NCBI RefSeq assembly: GCF_021462265.1
Contig: NZ_JAJONF010000051.1
Coordinates: 1 to 64,000, forward strand
DNA: 64,000 nt
DNA from: Streptomyces shenzhenensis
Lineage (GTDB): Bacteria > Actinomycetota > Actinomycetes > Streptomycetales > Streptomycetaceae
Direction: 5' to 3'
In this document: positions 1-7,577 of the stretch, piece after piece
Layout of the letters: each line of letters starts with the position of its first letter
Numbering within the stretch: the first letter of the stretch is position 1
Notes under the pieces: model-generated
Databases searched by the model: none
Seen by the model: the letters and a program-made list of their open reading frames with translations, nothing else
What the model was told of the DNA's origin: nothing
Program-made: the position numbers and the translations under genes

Positions 1-77
1 GTCGCCGCCGGCCTGATCACCCGGATCACGTGCTACGCCGACCGCGCCCAGGCGCTCGACGCGGCCTTCACCGGCAC
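1..77 (+). pseudogene. SnoaL-like (NTF2 fold) C-terminal fragment
   Basis: Frame 1 from the window edge reads GLITRITCYADRAQALDAA, which resembles the last strand and helix of SnoaL-like polyketide-cyclase/limonene-epoxide-hydrolase-fold proteins. The similarity stops near base 70, where a DUF305 fragment begins in another frame. The rest of the gene lies to the left of the window. It may therefore be an intact gene seen only at its 3' end, but the abrupt join to unrelated coding sequence suggests a remnant. Confidence 0.4.
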
Positions 78-200
78 CACCGGCAGGCCCTGGAGATGGC
101 CTCCCTCGCAGCCGGCCGTGCCTCCTCCGCCCGGGTGAAAGGCCTCGCCACCCGGATCGAGAAGGCGCGGGACCCGGAGATCACCACCACGACCGGCTGA
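78..200 (+). pseudogene. DUF305 gene fragment
   Basis: The frame starting at base 78 reads HRQALEMASLAAGRAS, then a lysine/arginine-rich stretch with ATRIEKARDPEITT, and a TGA at 198-200. This matches the core of the intact DUF305 lipoprotein at 52621-53262 (HEQALEMAKLANGRAS, then AAKIEKAQDPEITT). The piece covers about 40 residues and lacks the signal peptide, the N-terminal copper/His motifs and the second repeat. It cannot encode a functional protein and is read as a decayed second DUF305 copy. Confidence 0.6.
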
Positions 201-211
201 CTCGAGGCCTG

Positions 212-1432
212 TCAGGCCGCCAGCACCTTCCCCAACGTCGCCAGCGCCGACCGCAGTTCCTCCGCGGTGATGGTCAGCGGCGGGGCCAGCCGGATGGTGG
301 AGCCGTGGGTGTCCTTGACCAGGACGCCCTCGCGCATCAGGCGTTCGCCGATCTCCCGCCCGGTGCCGATCGCCGGGTCCACGTCGACACCCGCCCACAG
401 CCCGCGCGAGCGGAAGCCGACCACGCCCCTGCCGACCAGCTCCGTCAGGCCGTCGCGCAGGATCACGCCCAGCTCGGCGGCGCGGCGCTGGAAGTCGCCG
501 CTCTCCAGCAGCTCGACCACCGCCGTGCCGACCGCCGCCGCGAGCGGGTTGCCGCCGAACGTCGAGCCGTGCTCGCCGGGGTGCAGGACCCCCAGCACCT
601 CCCGCCGGGCCACCACCGCGGACACCGGCACGATCCCGCCGCCCAGCGCCTTGCCGAGCAGCAGCACGTCCGGCACCACGCCCTCGTGGTCGACGGCGAG
701 GGTACGGCCGGTGCGGCCGAGGCCGGACTGGATCTCGTCGGCGACGAACAGGCAGCCCTTGCGCCGGGTCAGCTCGCGGACCCCGGTCAGGTAGCCGTCG
801 TCCGGGATGAGCACCCCGGCCTCGCCCTGGATGGGCTCGATCAGCACCGCCGCCGTGGTCTCGTCGACCGCCGCCTCCAGCGCGGCCAGGTCGTTGTACG
901 GCACGATCCTGAAGCCCGGCGTGAACGGGCCGAACCCCGCGCGGGCGGTCTCGTCGGTGGAGAAGCTGACGATCGTGGTGGTACGGCCGTGGAAGTTGTC
1001 CGCGGCGACGACGATCGTGGCCCGGTCGGCGGGGACGCCCTTCACGTCGTAGGCCCATTTGCGGGCCACCTTGATGCCGGACTCGACCGCCTCGGCGCCG
1101 GTGTTCATCGGCAGCACCATGTCCAGGCCGGTCAACTCGGCGAGCCGTTCGGCGAATTCGGCGAGCCGGTCGTTGTGGAAGGCGCGCGAGGTGAGGGTGA
1201 GGCGGTCCAGCTGGCGGTGCGCGGCCTCGATCAGCGCCGGGTGGCGGTGGCCGAAGTTGAGGGCCGAGTAGCCGGCCAGCATGTCGAGGTAACGGCGGCC
1301 CTCGACGTCCTCCACCCAGGTGCCCTCGGCGCGGGCGACGACGACGGGCAGCGGGTGGTAGTTGTGCGCGAGGACCGGGCCCTCCGCCTCGATCAGCTCG
1401 GCGGAGGTGCGGGTGCGGGCGGGTGCGGTCAT
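212..1432 (-). CDS. rocD: Ornithine aminotransferase (ornithine--oxo-acid transaminase)
   Basis: This 406-residue class III PLP aminotransferase converts L-ornithine and 2-oxoglutarate to glutamate-5-semialdehyde and glutamate in the cytoplasm. An FxADEIQ motif places the pyridine-binding Asp near residue 232. LLLGKALGGG places the Schiff-base Lys at about 261. The N-terminal HNYHPLPVV and the NTGAEAVE phosphate-site segment are typical of RocD. The ATG has a GGAG ribosome site upstream. It lies 19 bp downstream of the amidinotransferase-fold gene on the same strand, so the two probably share a transcript that takes arginine through ornithine to glutamate. Confidence 0.93.
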   Translation of the reverse strand: MTAPARTRTSAELIEAEGPVLAHNYHPLPVVVARAEGTWVEDVEGRRYLDMLAGYSALNFGHRHPALIEAAHRQLDRLTLTSRAFHNDRLAEFAERLAELTGLDMVLPMNTGAEAVESGIKVARKWAYDVKGVPADRATIVVAADNFHGRTTTIVSFSTDETARAGFGPFTPGFRIVPYNDLAALEAAVDETTAAVLIEPIQGEAGVLIPDDGYLTGVRELTRRKGCLFVADEIQSGLGRTGRTLAVDHEGVVPDVLLLGKALGGGIVPVSAVVARREVLGVLHPGEHGSTFGGNPLAAAVGTAVVELLESGDFQRRAAELGVILRDGLTELVGRGVVGFRSRGLWAGVDVDPAIGTGREIGERLMREGVLVKDTHGSTIRLAPPLTITAEELRSALATLGKVLAA

Positions 1433-1451
1433 CTGGGGGATCTCCTGGTCC

Positions 1452-2270
1452 TCAGCGGATTTCCTGGGTGCAGCACTTGATGCCGCCGCCTGCCTTGTGG
1501 AACTCCGACAGGTCGACGGGAACGGGCTCGTAGCCCCGGTCGGCGAGCCGGGCGGCCAGGGTCTCGGCCTGCGGCGCGATGAAGACGTGGCGGCCGTCGG
1601 AGACCGAGTTCAGGCCCCATGCCAGGGCGTCGTCGCGGGTGGCGAGCACCGCGTCCGGGAACAGCCGGCGCAGCACGTCACGGCTGCCGGGGGAGAAGGC
1701 CTGCGGGTAGTAGACGATGTTGTTCTGGTTCCCCTCGTCCAGGACGAACAGCGCCGTGTCCAGGTGGTAGAAGTACGGGTCCACCAGGGTCAGGCTGATC
1801 ACCGGGTGGCCGAAGAACTCCTGGGCCTCCCGGTGCGCCTCGCGGGTGGTGCGGAATCCGGTGCCGGCGAGCAGGTACCGGCCCGTCCAGACCAGGTCGC
1901 CCTCGCCCTCGGCCACCGAGCCGGGGCGGTACACGTCATAACCCGCGGTCTTGAACCAGAGGTCGTAGTGGGTCGACTCGGGTCGCCGCTCGGGCGAGTG
2001 GAAGAGCGAGCCGAAGACCCGGCCGCCGACGACGACCGCCGAGTTCGCGGCGAACACCATGTCGGGCAGGCCGGGGACCGGCTCCAGCCGGTCGACGCTG
2101 TGGCCGTGGGCGCGATAGGCGCTGATCAGCGCGGTCCACTGCTCCTGGGCCAGGTCGACGTCGACCCTGGTGTCGGGGTTCATCCAGGGATTGATCGCGT
2201 ACTGCACGGCGAAATGTCTGGGTTCGCAGACAAGAAAGCGCCTGAGACGCGGCACACGGCTTTCGGACAC
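1452..2270 (-). CDS. DDAH/arginine dihydrolase-like amidinotransferase-fold enzyme
   Basis: This 272-residue guanidino-group-modifying enzyme is usually annotated as dimethylargininase. A GTG start at 2270 is chosen because a strong GGAGGA ribosome site precedes it and the family start (SESRVPRLRRFLVCEP) follows; upstream in-frame codons look non-coding. Visible motifs are YAINPWM at 24-30, LPDMVFAAN with Asn at 76, FYHLD with His at 169, and a C-terminal GGIKCCTQE with the nucleophilic Cys at 266 or 267. True DDAHs have an acidic residue where this protein has Asn76. That Asn is the hallmark recalled for ArgZ-type arginine dihydrolase (arginine to ornithine, CO2 and ammonia). Co-transcription with rocD favours an ornithine-producing role (inference). 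Confidence 0.8.
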   Translation of the reverse strand: MSESRVPRLRRFLVCEPRHFAVQYAINPWMNPDTRVDVDLAQEQWTALISAYRAHGHSVDRLEPVPGLPDMVFAANSAVVVGGRVFGSLFHSPERRPESTHYDLWFKTAGYDVYRPGSVAEGEGDLVWTGRYLLAGTGFRTTREAHREAQEFFGHPVISLTLVDPYFYHLDTALFVLDEGNQNNIVYYPQAFSPGSRDVLRRLFPDAVLATRDDALAWGLNSVSDGRHVFIAPQAETLAARLADRGYEPVPVDLSEFHKAGGGIKCCTQEIR

Positions 2271-2337
2271 AGAGGGGTTCCTCCGCTTTCCCGCGGTGTC
2301 GACTGAGGGTTGACACCAAGGTAGAAAGCGTCGGATA

Positions 2338-2362
2338 CGGGCGACAAGCAATGATTGTTGCG
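2338..2362. promoter_or_regulatory. Possible Lrp-type operator upstream of the arginine/ornithine genes
   Basis: The 145-bp gap between the Lrp-family gene and the amidinotransferase gene contains CAATGATTG, a 9-bp palindrome flanked by partly symmetric A/T bases. It is AT-rich for this genome and lies about 80 bp before the GTG. Lrp/AsnC proteins bind such degenerate palindromes, and the regulator is encoded next door. There is no direct evidence. Confidence 0.3.
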
Positions 2363-2415
2363 TGTCTGCGCAGGAATGCTGCGTCTCCGATCGTACAAAC
2401 GCAGGATCAGTGCGT

Positions 2416-2901
2416 TTACTCCGGCACGGGGTGGGTGGCGCCCGCCTCGGGGCTCTCCGGGAGCAGATGCGACAGCACCATCACGCTGATCGTCTTCCGG
2501 ATGAACGGCTCCACGCGGATCCGCTCCAGCACCTCCTCGAAGTGGTCCACGTCCCGGGCCCGCACATGCAGCAGGGCGTCCGCGCCGCCGGTCACCGTCA
2601 TGGCCGCGGTGATCTCCGGGTGGTTGCGGACCACCTCCGCGAGCCGCCGGGGCGGCGCGGCGCCCTCGCAGTACACCTCGACGTACGCCTCCGTGCGCCA
2701 GCCGAGGGCCGACGGCTTGACGGTGGCCGTGAACCCGGTGATCACACCGGTCTCGCGGAGCCGGTCGACCCGCCGCTTCACGGCCGTCGCGGAGAGCCCG
2801 ACGGCGGCGCCGATCTCGGCGAAACTGGTCCGCGCGTTCGCCATCAACGCGGTGGTGATCTTCCGGTCGAGATCGTCGAAGGGGGCGGTGCCGCTGTTCA
2901 T
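2416..2901 (-). CDS. Lrp/AsnC family transcriptional regulator
   Basis: The protein has 161 residues, the usual length for a single-unit Lrp/AsnC regulator. An N-terminal helix-turn-helix (LDRKITTALMANARTSFAEI followed by a recognition helix with SATAVKRRVDRL) leads into a RAM domain (HPEITAAMTVTGGADALLHV). The ATG at 2901 begins at the family start MNSGTAPFDDLDRK. It is the first gene of the same-strand set regulator - amidinotransferase - rocD, so it is probably the local arginine/ornithine-responsive regulator. It is divergent from the LytTR operon, with about 110 bp between them. Confidence 0.9.
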   Translation of the reverse strand: MNSGTAPFDDLDRKITTALMANARTSFAEIGAAVGLSATAVKRRVDRLRETGVITGFTATVKPSALGWRTEAYVEVYCEGAAPPRRLAEVVRNHPEITAAMTVTGGADALLHVRARDVDHFEEVLERIRVEPFIRKTISVMVLSHLLPESPEAGATHPVPE

Positions 2902-3012
2902 GCCCGCACTGTAACCACGGCCGCGGACACTTCGGGAACACCACTTCATCCGGCGCGGACGTCCACGTCCGGTACATGTCCAGCGCCGCGTTCGGCCGCC
3001 TACACTCCGTTC

Positions 3013-3762
3013 ATGCTGCGCGCCCTCGCCGTCGACGACGAACGCCCCTCGCTGGAGGAGCTGCTCTATCTGCTGAACGCCGATCCGCGCATCGGCAGCG
3101 TCGAGGGCGCCGGTGACGCCACCGAGGCGCTGCGCCGCATCACCCGCGCGCTGGAGTCCGGACCCCAGGGCCCCGAGGCCATCGACGTCGTCTTCCTCGA
3201 CGTCCAGATGCCCGGACTGGACGGACTCGATCTGGCCCGGCTGCTCACCGGCTTCGCCCGGCCCCCGCTGGTCGTCTTCGTCACCGCCCACGAGGACTTC
3301 GCGGTAAGGGCCTTCGATCTCAAGGCAGTCGACTACGTCCTCAAGCCGGTACGCAAGGAACGCCTGGCGGAGGCGGTACGGCGGGCCGCCGAACTGCGCG
3401 GCAGCGCACCCCGGATACCCGTGCACGAACCCGACCCCGACCACATCCCCGTCGAACTCGGCGGCGTGACGAAGTTCGTGGCGGTCGACGACATCACCCA
3501 CGTCGAGGCCCAGGGCGACTACGCCCGCCTGCACACCGACCGCGGCAGCCACCTCGTCCGCATCCCGCTGTCCACCCTGGAGGACCGCTGGCGCTCCCGC
3601 GGCTTCGTCCGCATCCACCGCCGCCACCTCGTCGCCCTCCGCCACATCGGCGAACTCCGCCTGGACGCGGGCACGGTGAGCGTCCTGGTCGGTGCGGAAG
3701 AGCTCCAGGTCAGCCGACGCCACGCCCGCGAGCTGCGGGACCTGCTGATGAGGAGGGCCTGA
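3013..3762 (+). CDS. LytTR-type response regulator
   Basis: The protein has 249 residues: a CheY-like receiver (about 3-125) with acidic residues VDDE near 8-10, phosphoacceptor Asp63 in FLDVQMPG, Thr91 and Lys111 in YVLKPV, followed by a LytTR DNA-binding domain (about 140-245; FVRIHRRHLV is its most recognisable motif). It is the first gene of an operon ending with a LytS-like kinase and is the presumed partner of that kinase. The stop is 2 bp before the next ATG. The arrangement recalls BtsSR/YpdAB-type systems, in which such a pair turns on a carboxylate transporter, and here the transporter lies inside the operon. Confidence 0.93.
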   Translation: MLRALAVDDERPSLEELLYLLNADPRIGSVEGAGDATEALRRITRALESGPQGPEAIDVVFLDVQMPGLDGLDLARLLTGFARPPLVVFVTAHEDFAVRAFDLKAVDYVLKPVRKERLAEAVRRAAELRGSAPRIPVHEPDPDHIPVELGGVTKFVAVDDITHVEAQGDYARLHTDRGSHLVRIPLSTLEDRWRSRGFVRIHRRHLVALRHIGELRLDAGTVSVLVGAEELQVSRRHARELRDLLMRRA

Positions 3763-3764
3763 CG

Positions 3765-4142
3765 ATGCCCGCCGACCCCACCGAGCGCCGGGTCACCGTC
3801 ACCGGCCCGCCCCGCCGCGGCCGTCGCGGCCACCGTGACCCCGGCTACTACCGCGCGCGCACCGAGATCGACGAGCAGACCACCCTCGGCCACACCTACG
3901 TCCGCTCCCTCATGCGCAGCCAACTGCGCGTCGCCCTCGTGGTGTTCGCGGTCCTGGTGCTGCTGGTCGGCCCGCTCCCGCTGGTCTTCGCCGCCGCCCC
4001 CGACGCGCGCCGACTGGAGTGGGTGGTGCTCGGCTTCTGCCTGTACGCCCCGCTGATCCTGCTCGCCCGCTGGTACGTGCGCCGCGCCGAACGCAACGAG
4101 GAGGACTTCGTCCGCCTCGTCGAGGACCGACAGGACCGATGA
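3765..4142 (+). CDS. DUF485-like small membrane protein
   Basis: The protein has 125 residues. A basic, Pro/Arg-rich cytoplasmic N-terminus (about 1-50) is followed by two predicted membrane helices (about 52-76 and 86-106) and an acidic C-terminus. DUF485 proteins are typically encoded directly before acetate/pyruvate-type SSS symporters, as yjcH is before actP in E. coli. Its stop codon overlaps the start of the symporter (ATGA), so translation is coupled. It may be an accessory subunit of the transporter, but its function is not established. Confidence 0.8.
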   Translation: MPADPTERRVTVTGPPRRGRRGHRDPGYYRARTEIDEQTTLGHTYVRSLMRSQLRVALVVFAVLVLLVGPLPLVFAAAPDARRLEWVVLGFCLYAPLILLARWYVRRAERNEEDFVRLVEDRQDR

Positions 4143-5851
4143 ACTCCAGCTATGCCGTCCCGGCGGTCGCCCTCGTGGTCGTCGCGACCGTCCTCGTCGG
4201 CGCCTTCGGCCTGCGCATCTCCCGGACCACGTCCGACTTCTACGTCGCCTCACGCACCGTCGGCCCCCGCCTCAACGCGGCCGCGATCAGCGGCGAGTAC
4301 CTCTCCGCCGCCTCCTTTCTGGGCATCGCGGGCCTGGTGCTCGTCCAGGGCCCCGACATGCTCTGGTACCCGGTCGGCTACACCGCCGGCTACCTCGTCC
4401 TCCTCCTCTTCGTCGCCGCCCCGCTGCGCCGCTCCGGCGCCTACACCCTCCCCGACTTCGCCGAGGCCCGGCTGGCCTCGCGGACGGTACGGCGGCTGGC
4501 CGGGGCGTTCGTCGTGGGCGTCGGCTGGCTCTACCTGCTGCCCCAGCTGCGGGGCGCCGGGCTGACGCTCACGGTCCTCACCGGCGCTCCCGACGCGCTC
4601 GGCGGACTCATCGTCGCCGTCGTCGTCGTGGCCACCGTGGCCGCCGGCGGCATGCGCAGCATCACCTTCGTCCAGGCCTTCCAGTACTGGCTCAAGCTCA
4701 CCGCCCTGTTCGTCCCCGCCCTCTTTCTCGTCCTCGCCTGGCAGAACGCCGGCGCCCCCACCCACGCCTTCGACGAACCGGCCACCTTCCGCGACCGGCG
4801 CGTCGTGGACGTCCAGGACACCCTCTCGCTCAAGCTCGACCGTCCCCTCACGGTCACCGTCACCGGCACCGTCGACGGCAGCCCGCGCCGGGACACCCGG
4901 GTCACCCTCCCCGAGGGCACCCACCGCATCACCGCGGGCACCCGGCTGACCTTTGCCAGGGGCACCCGCGTCCCCGCCACCGACCGGGGCACCAACGGCG
5001 GCATGTCCACCTCGCTCGCCGAGAGCCGCGAGGAACGCCCGCTGTACGCCACGTACGGACTGATCCTCGCGACCTTCCTCGGCACCATGGGCCTGCCGCA
5101 CGTCGTCGTCCGCTTCTACACCAGCCCGCACGGCGTCGCCGCCCGCCGCACCACGGTCGCCGTCCTCGCCCTGATCGGCCTCTTCTACCTGCTGCCGCCC
5201 GTCTACGGCGCCCTCGGCCGCCTCTACACCCCCGAACTCACCCTCACCGGCGAGACGGACGCCGCCGTCCTGCTGCTGCCCGACCGGGTCGTCGGCGGCC
5301 TCGGCGGCGACCTGCTCGGCGCGCTGGTGGCGGGCGGCGCCTTCGCCGCGTTCCTCTCCACCGCCTCCGGCCTGACCATGGCGGTCGCCGGCGTCCTCAC
5401 CCAGGACGTCCTGCCGTCCCGCGGCGTACGGCACTTCAGGCTGGGGACCGTCCTCGCCATGGCCGTACCGCTCGCCGCGAGCGTGCCCGTGGGCGGCCTG
5501 CCGGTCGCCGACGCCGTCGGACTGGCCTTCGCCGTGTCCGCCTCCTCCTTCTGCCCGCTGCTGGTCCTCGGCATCTGGTGGCGGCGGCTGACCCCGCCCG
5601 GCGCCGCCGCCGGGATGCTGGCCGGGGGCGGCTCGGCGTTCTGCGCGGTGGCCGCGACGATGGCCCGCCTCCCCGGCACCGGCAGCCTGCACGCCCTGCT
5701 CGCCTGGCCCGCGCTCTGGTCGGTCCCGCTGGGCTTCCTCACCATGATCCTGGTCTCCCTGGCGACCCCGGGCCGGGTACCGCCCCAGACGGGCGCGATC
5801 CTGGCCCGCTTCCACCTGCCGGAAGAGCTGCGCGCGGAGGTCAAGGCGTGA
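4139..5851 (+). CDS. Sodium:solute symporter (ActP/MctC-like)
   Basis: This 570-residue polytopic SSS-family transporter has about 13 hydrophobic segments. The signature region SGEYLSAASFLGIAGLV is in the second helix and the SSS motif GLPHVVVRFYTS is near the centre. An extracytoplasmic loop of about 90 residues (roughly 215-305) with beta-like repeats (LSLKLDRPLTVTV, VTLPEGTHRITAG) is characteristic of actinobacterial cation:monocarboxylate symporters. The substrate is probably acetate, pyruvate or another small carboxylate (inference). The start overlaps the DUF485 stop and the stop overlaps the kinase GTG start, so transporter and sensor are made together. Confidence 0.9.
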   Translation: MNSSYAVPAVALVVVATVLVGAFGLRISRTTSDFYVASRTVGPRLNAAAISGEYLSAASFLGIAGLVLVQGPDMLWYPVGYTAGYLVLLLFVAAPLRRSGAYTLPDFAEARLASRTVRRLAGAFVVGVGWLYLLPQLRGAGLTLTVLTGAPDALGGLIVAVVVVATVAAGGMRSITFVQAFQYWLKLTALFVPALFLVLAWQNAGAPTHAFDEPATFRDRRVVDVQDTLSLKLDRPLTVTVTGTVDGSPRRDTRVTLPEGTHRITAGTRLTFARGTRVPATDRGTNGGMSTSLAESREERPLYATYGLILATFLGTMGLPHVVVRFYTSPHGVAARRTTVAVLALIGLFYLLPPVYGALGRLYTPELTLTGETDAAVLLLPDRVVGGLGGDLLGALVAGGAFAAFLSTASGLTMAVAGVLTQDVLPSRGVRHFRLGTVLAMAVPLAASVPVGGLPVADAVGLAFAVSASSFCPLLVLGIWWRRLTPPGAAAGMLAGGGSAFCAVAATMARLPGTGSLHALLAWPALWSVPLGFLTMILVSLATPGRVPPQTGAILARFHLPEELRAEVKA

Positions 5852-7029
5852 CCGGGTTCCTGGCGGGCCTCTGCGTGGCCGTGCTCCCGCTCCTCGCCGC
5901 CGGCTTCTGGCTCGGCCGCCGCACCGCGCGCCCCCAGAACCTCGGCGGCCTCGGCACCCCCGTCGAGCACGCCACCTTCGAGACCCTGCACACCGCCTCG
6001 CTCGCCGCACCCCCGCTGCGCGCGGGCCTCACCGAGGAGACCGCCCGCCGCTCGGCCCGCCGACTGCGCACCCTGCTCGGCACCGACGCCCTCTGCCTCA
6101 CCGACCACGAGAACCTGCTGGTCTGGGACGGCGTCGGCGACCACCACCGCACCGAGATCACGGAGCGGCTCGCCGGCCCCCTGGAGACCGGCCGCGGTGA
6201 GGCCTTCCGGCTGCACTGCGAGACCCCCGACTGCCCGGTCCGCTGGGCCGTGATCACCCCGCTCACCGTCGACGACCGCGTCCACGGCACTCTGGTCGCC
6301 TGCGCCCCGCGCGAGTCCGCCGTCCTGGTCCGGGCGGCCGGTGAGGTCGCCCGCTGGGTCAGCGTCCAGCTGGAGCTGGCCGACCTGGACCGCTCCCGGA
6401 CCCGCCTCATCGAGGCCGAGATCCGCGCCCTGCGCGCCCAGATCTCCCCGCACTTCATCTTCAACTCGCTCGCGGTGATCGCCTCGTTCGTCCGCACCGA
6501 CCCCGAGCGCGCCCGCGAACTGCTGCTGGAGTTCGCCGACTTCACCCGCTACTCGTTCCGCCGGCACGGCGACTTCACCACCCTCGCCGACGAACTGCAC
6601 GCCATCGACCACTACCTGGCGCTGGTGCGGGCCCGCTTCGGCGACCGCCTCACGGTCACCCTGCAGATCGCCCCCGAGGTACTCCCGGTCACCCTGCCCT
6701 TCCTCTGCCTCCAGCCCCTGGTCGAGAACGCCGTCAAACACGGTCTGGAGGGCAAGACCGGCACCTGCCACATCCAGATCACCGCCCAGGACGCGGGCGC
6801 CGAGGCCCTGGTCGTCATCGAGGACGACGGCGCCGGCATGGACCCGGCCCTGCTGCGCCGCATCCTCGCCGGCGAGAGCAGCCCGTCCGGCGGCATCGGC
6901 CTGTCCAACGTCGACGACCGGCTCCGCCAGGTCTACGGCGACGACCACGGCCTCGTCATCGAGACCGCCCCCGGCGCGGGCATGAAGATCACCGCCCGGC
7001 TGCCCAAGTACCAGCCCGGGGTGCACTAG
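5848..7029 (+). CDS. LytS-type sensor histidine kinase
   Basis: The protein has 393 residues. One N-terminal membrane helix (4-25) is followed by a GAF-like region (about 60-175). The His_kinase domain carries the motif ISPHFIFNSL (His202), and a HATPase_c domain has an N-box LQPLVENAVKHG and G-boxes EDDGAGM and GGIGLSNV. The GTG start overlaps the symporter TGA. Unlike typical LytS it lacks the multi-helix 5TM sensor, so sensing may depend on the GAF region or on the co-encoded symporter (inference). The TAG stop is part of the CTAG target duplication of a MITE-like insertion. Confidence 0.92.
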   Translation: MTGFLAGLCVAVLPLLAAGFWLGRRTARPQNLGGLGTPVEHATFETLHTASLAAPPLRAGLTEETARRSARRLRTLLGTDALCLTDHENLLVWDGVGDHHRTEITERLAGPLETGRGEAFRLHCETPDCPVRWAVITPLTVDDRVHGTLVACAPRESAVLVRAAGEVARWVSVQLELADLDRSRTRLIEAEIRALRAQISPHFIFNSLAVIASFVRTDPERARELLLEFADFTRYSFRRHGDFTTLADELHAIDHYLALVRARFGDRLTVTLQIAPEVLPVTLPFLCLQPLVENAVKHGLEGKTGTCHIQITAQDAGAEALVVIEDDGAGMDPALLRRILAGESSPSGGIGLSNVDDRLRQVYGDDHGLVIETAPGAGMKITARLPKYQPGVH

Positions 7030-7206
7030 GGCGTGTTGCGAAAGTCCCGCCTGCCGCGCGACGCCATGCACGCACTCTCGCCGCACCGGCCGAAAGCCCA
7101 AGTACATCCAGTACGAGAGCTTCCGCCCGGCACGCCGAGAGCACGCACCTGACGCCGCGCGGCCCGCCCTCCGGGCGGACGACGGGACTTTCGCAACACG
7201 CCCTAG
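7026..7206. mobile_element. MITE-like element with 20-bp terminal inverted repeats
   Basis: The element itself spans 7030-7202 (173 bp). Its ends are perfect 20-bp inverted repeats, GGCGTGTTGCGAAAGTCCCG at the left and its complement at the right, and symmetry continues imperfectly inward (GCGCGACGCC against GGCGTC...GCGCGGC). Both sides are flanked by CTAG (7026-7029 and 7203-7206), the YTAR-type duplication of the IS5/IS427 group, whose ends recall the same GGCGTGTTG pattern. There is no room for a transposase, so it would need one supplied in trans. The left CTAG contains the stop codon of the kinase gene. Confidence 0.8.
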
Positions 7207-7291
7207 ACGCTTTGCGAGCAGCCGTCGTCCGTCCGCGGCGCCGTGGTGACCGGCCGCGCCCCCTCGGGACCCCGTGGGTGCGACCGGGACG

Positions 7292-7471
7292 TCAGCTGCC
7301 CTGGGTGACCACCATCGCCAGTGTCAGCAGGCCCAGCACCACCCATCCGAACCAGAGCCAGCCGTTGCTGCCGAGCGCCACCGTGTAGGCCGTGACCACC
7401 ACCAGTGCGCCGACGGTGAGCACCCCCATCGTCTTGGTGGCACCGTTCGAGCCGTTCGCAGAACCGGGCAT
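7292..7471 (-). CDS. Small two-helix membrane protein, function unknown
   Basis: This is a 59-residue protein, too short for many gene finders. It has an Asn/Gly/Ser-rich N-terminus and two hydrophobic helices (about 15-33 and 37-55). A GAGGAGGG ribosome site lies about 8 bp before the ATG, which supports real translation. It lies directly downstream of ctaG on the same strand (106 bp gap) and could be a minor companion of the oxidase-assembly gene. The family is not recognised. Confidence 0.7.
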   Translation of the reverse strand: MPGSANGSNGATKTMGVLTVGALVVVTAYTVALGSNGWLWFGWVVLGLLTLAMVVTQGS

Positions 7472-7577
7472 CGCGACACCCTCCTCATGGTCCGACTCCC
7501 CCCATGGTGCCCCCGTTCTGCTTCCGGGGGGCAGTGCACCCGAGGAATCGGCCTTCCGCCGCCGAACGGGGAGCCCT

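Noticed and set aside
5224..7107. 627-codon minus-strand frame across the symporter and kinase
   Set aside because: It has low-complexity Gly/Ala/Asp composition typical of antisense frames; the plus strand has two complete families there.
7030..7202. A small gene or riboswitch after the histidine kinase
   Set aside because: The terminal inverted repeats and CTAG duplications explain the sequence better as a transposable element; no open frame has a ribosome site.
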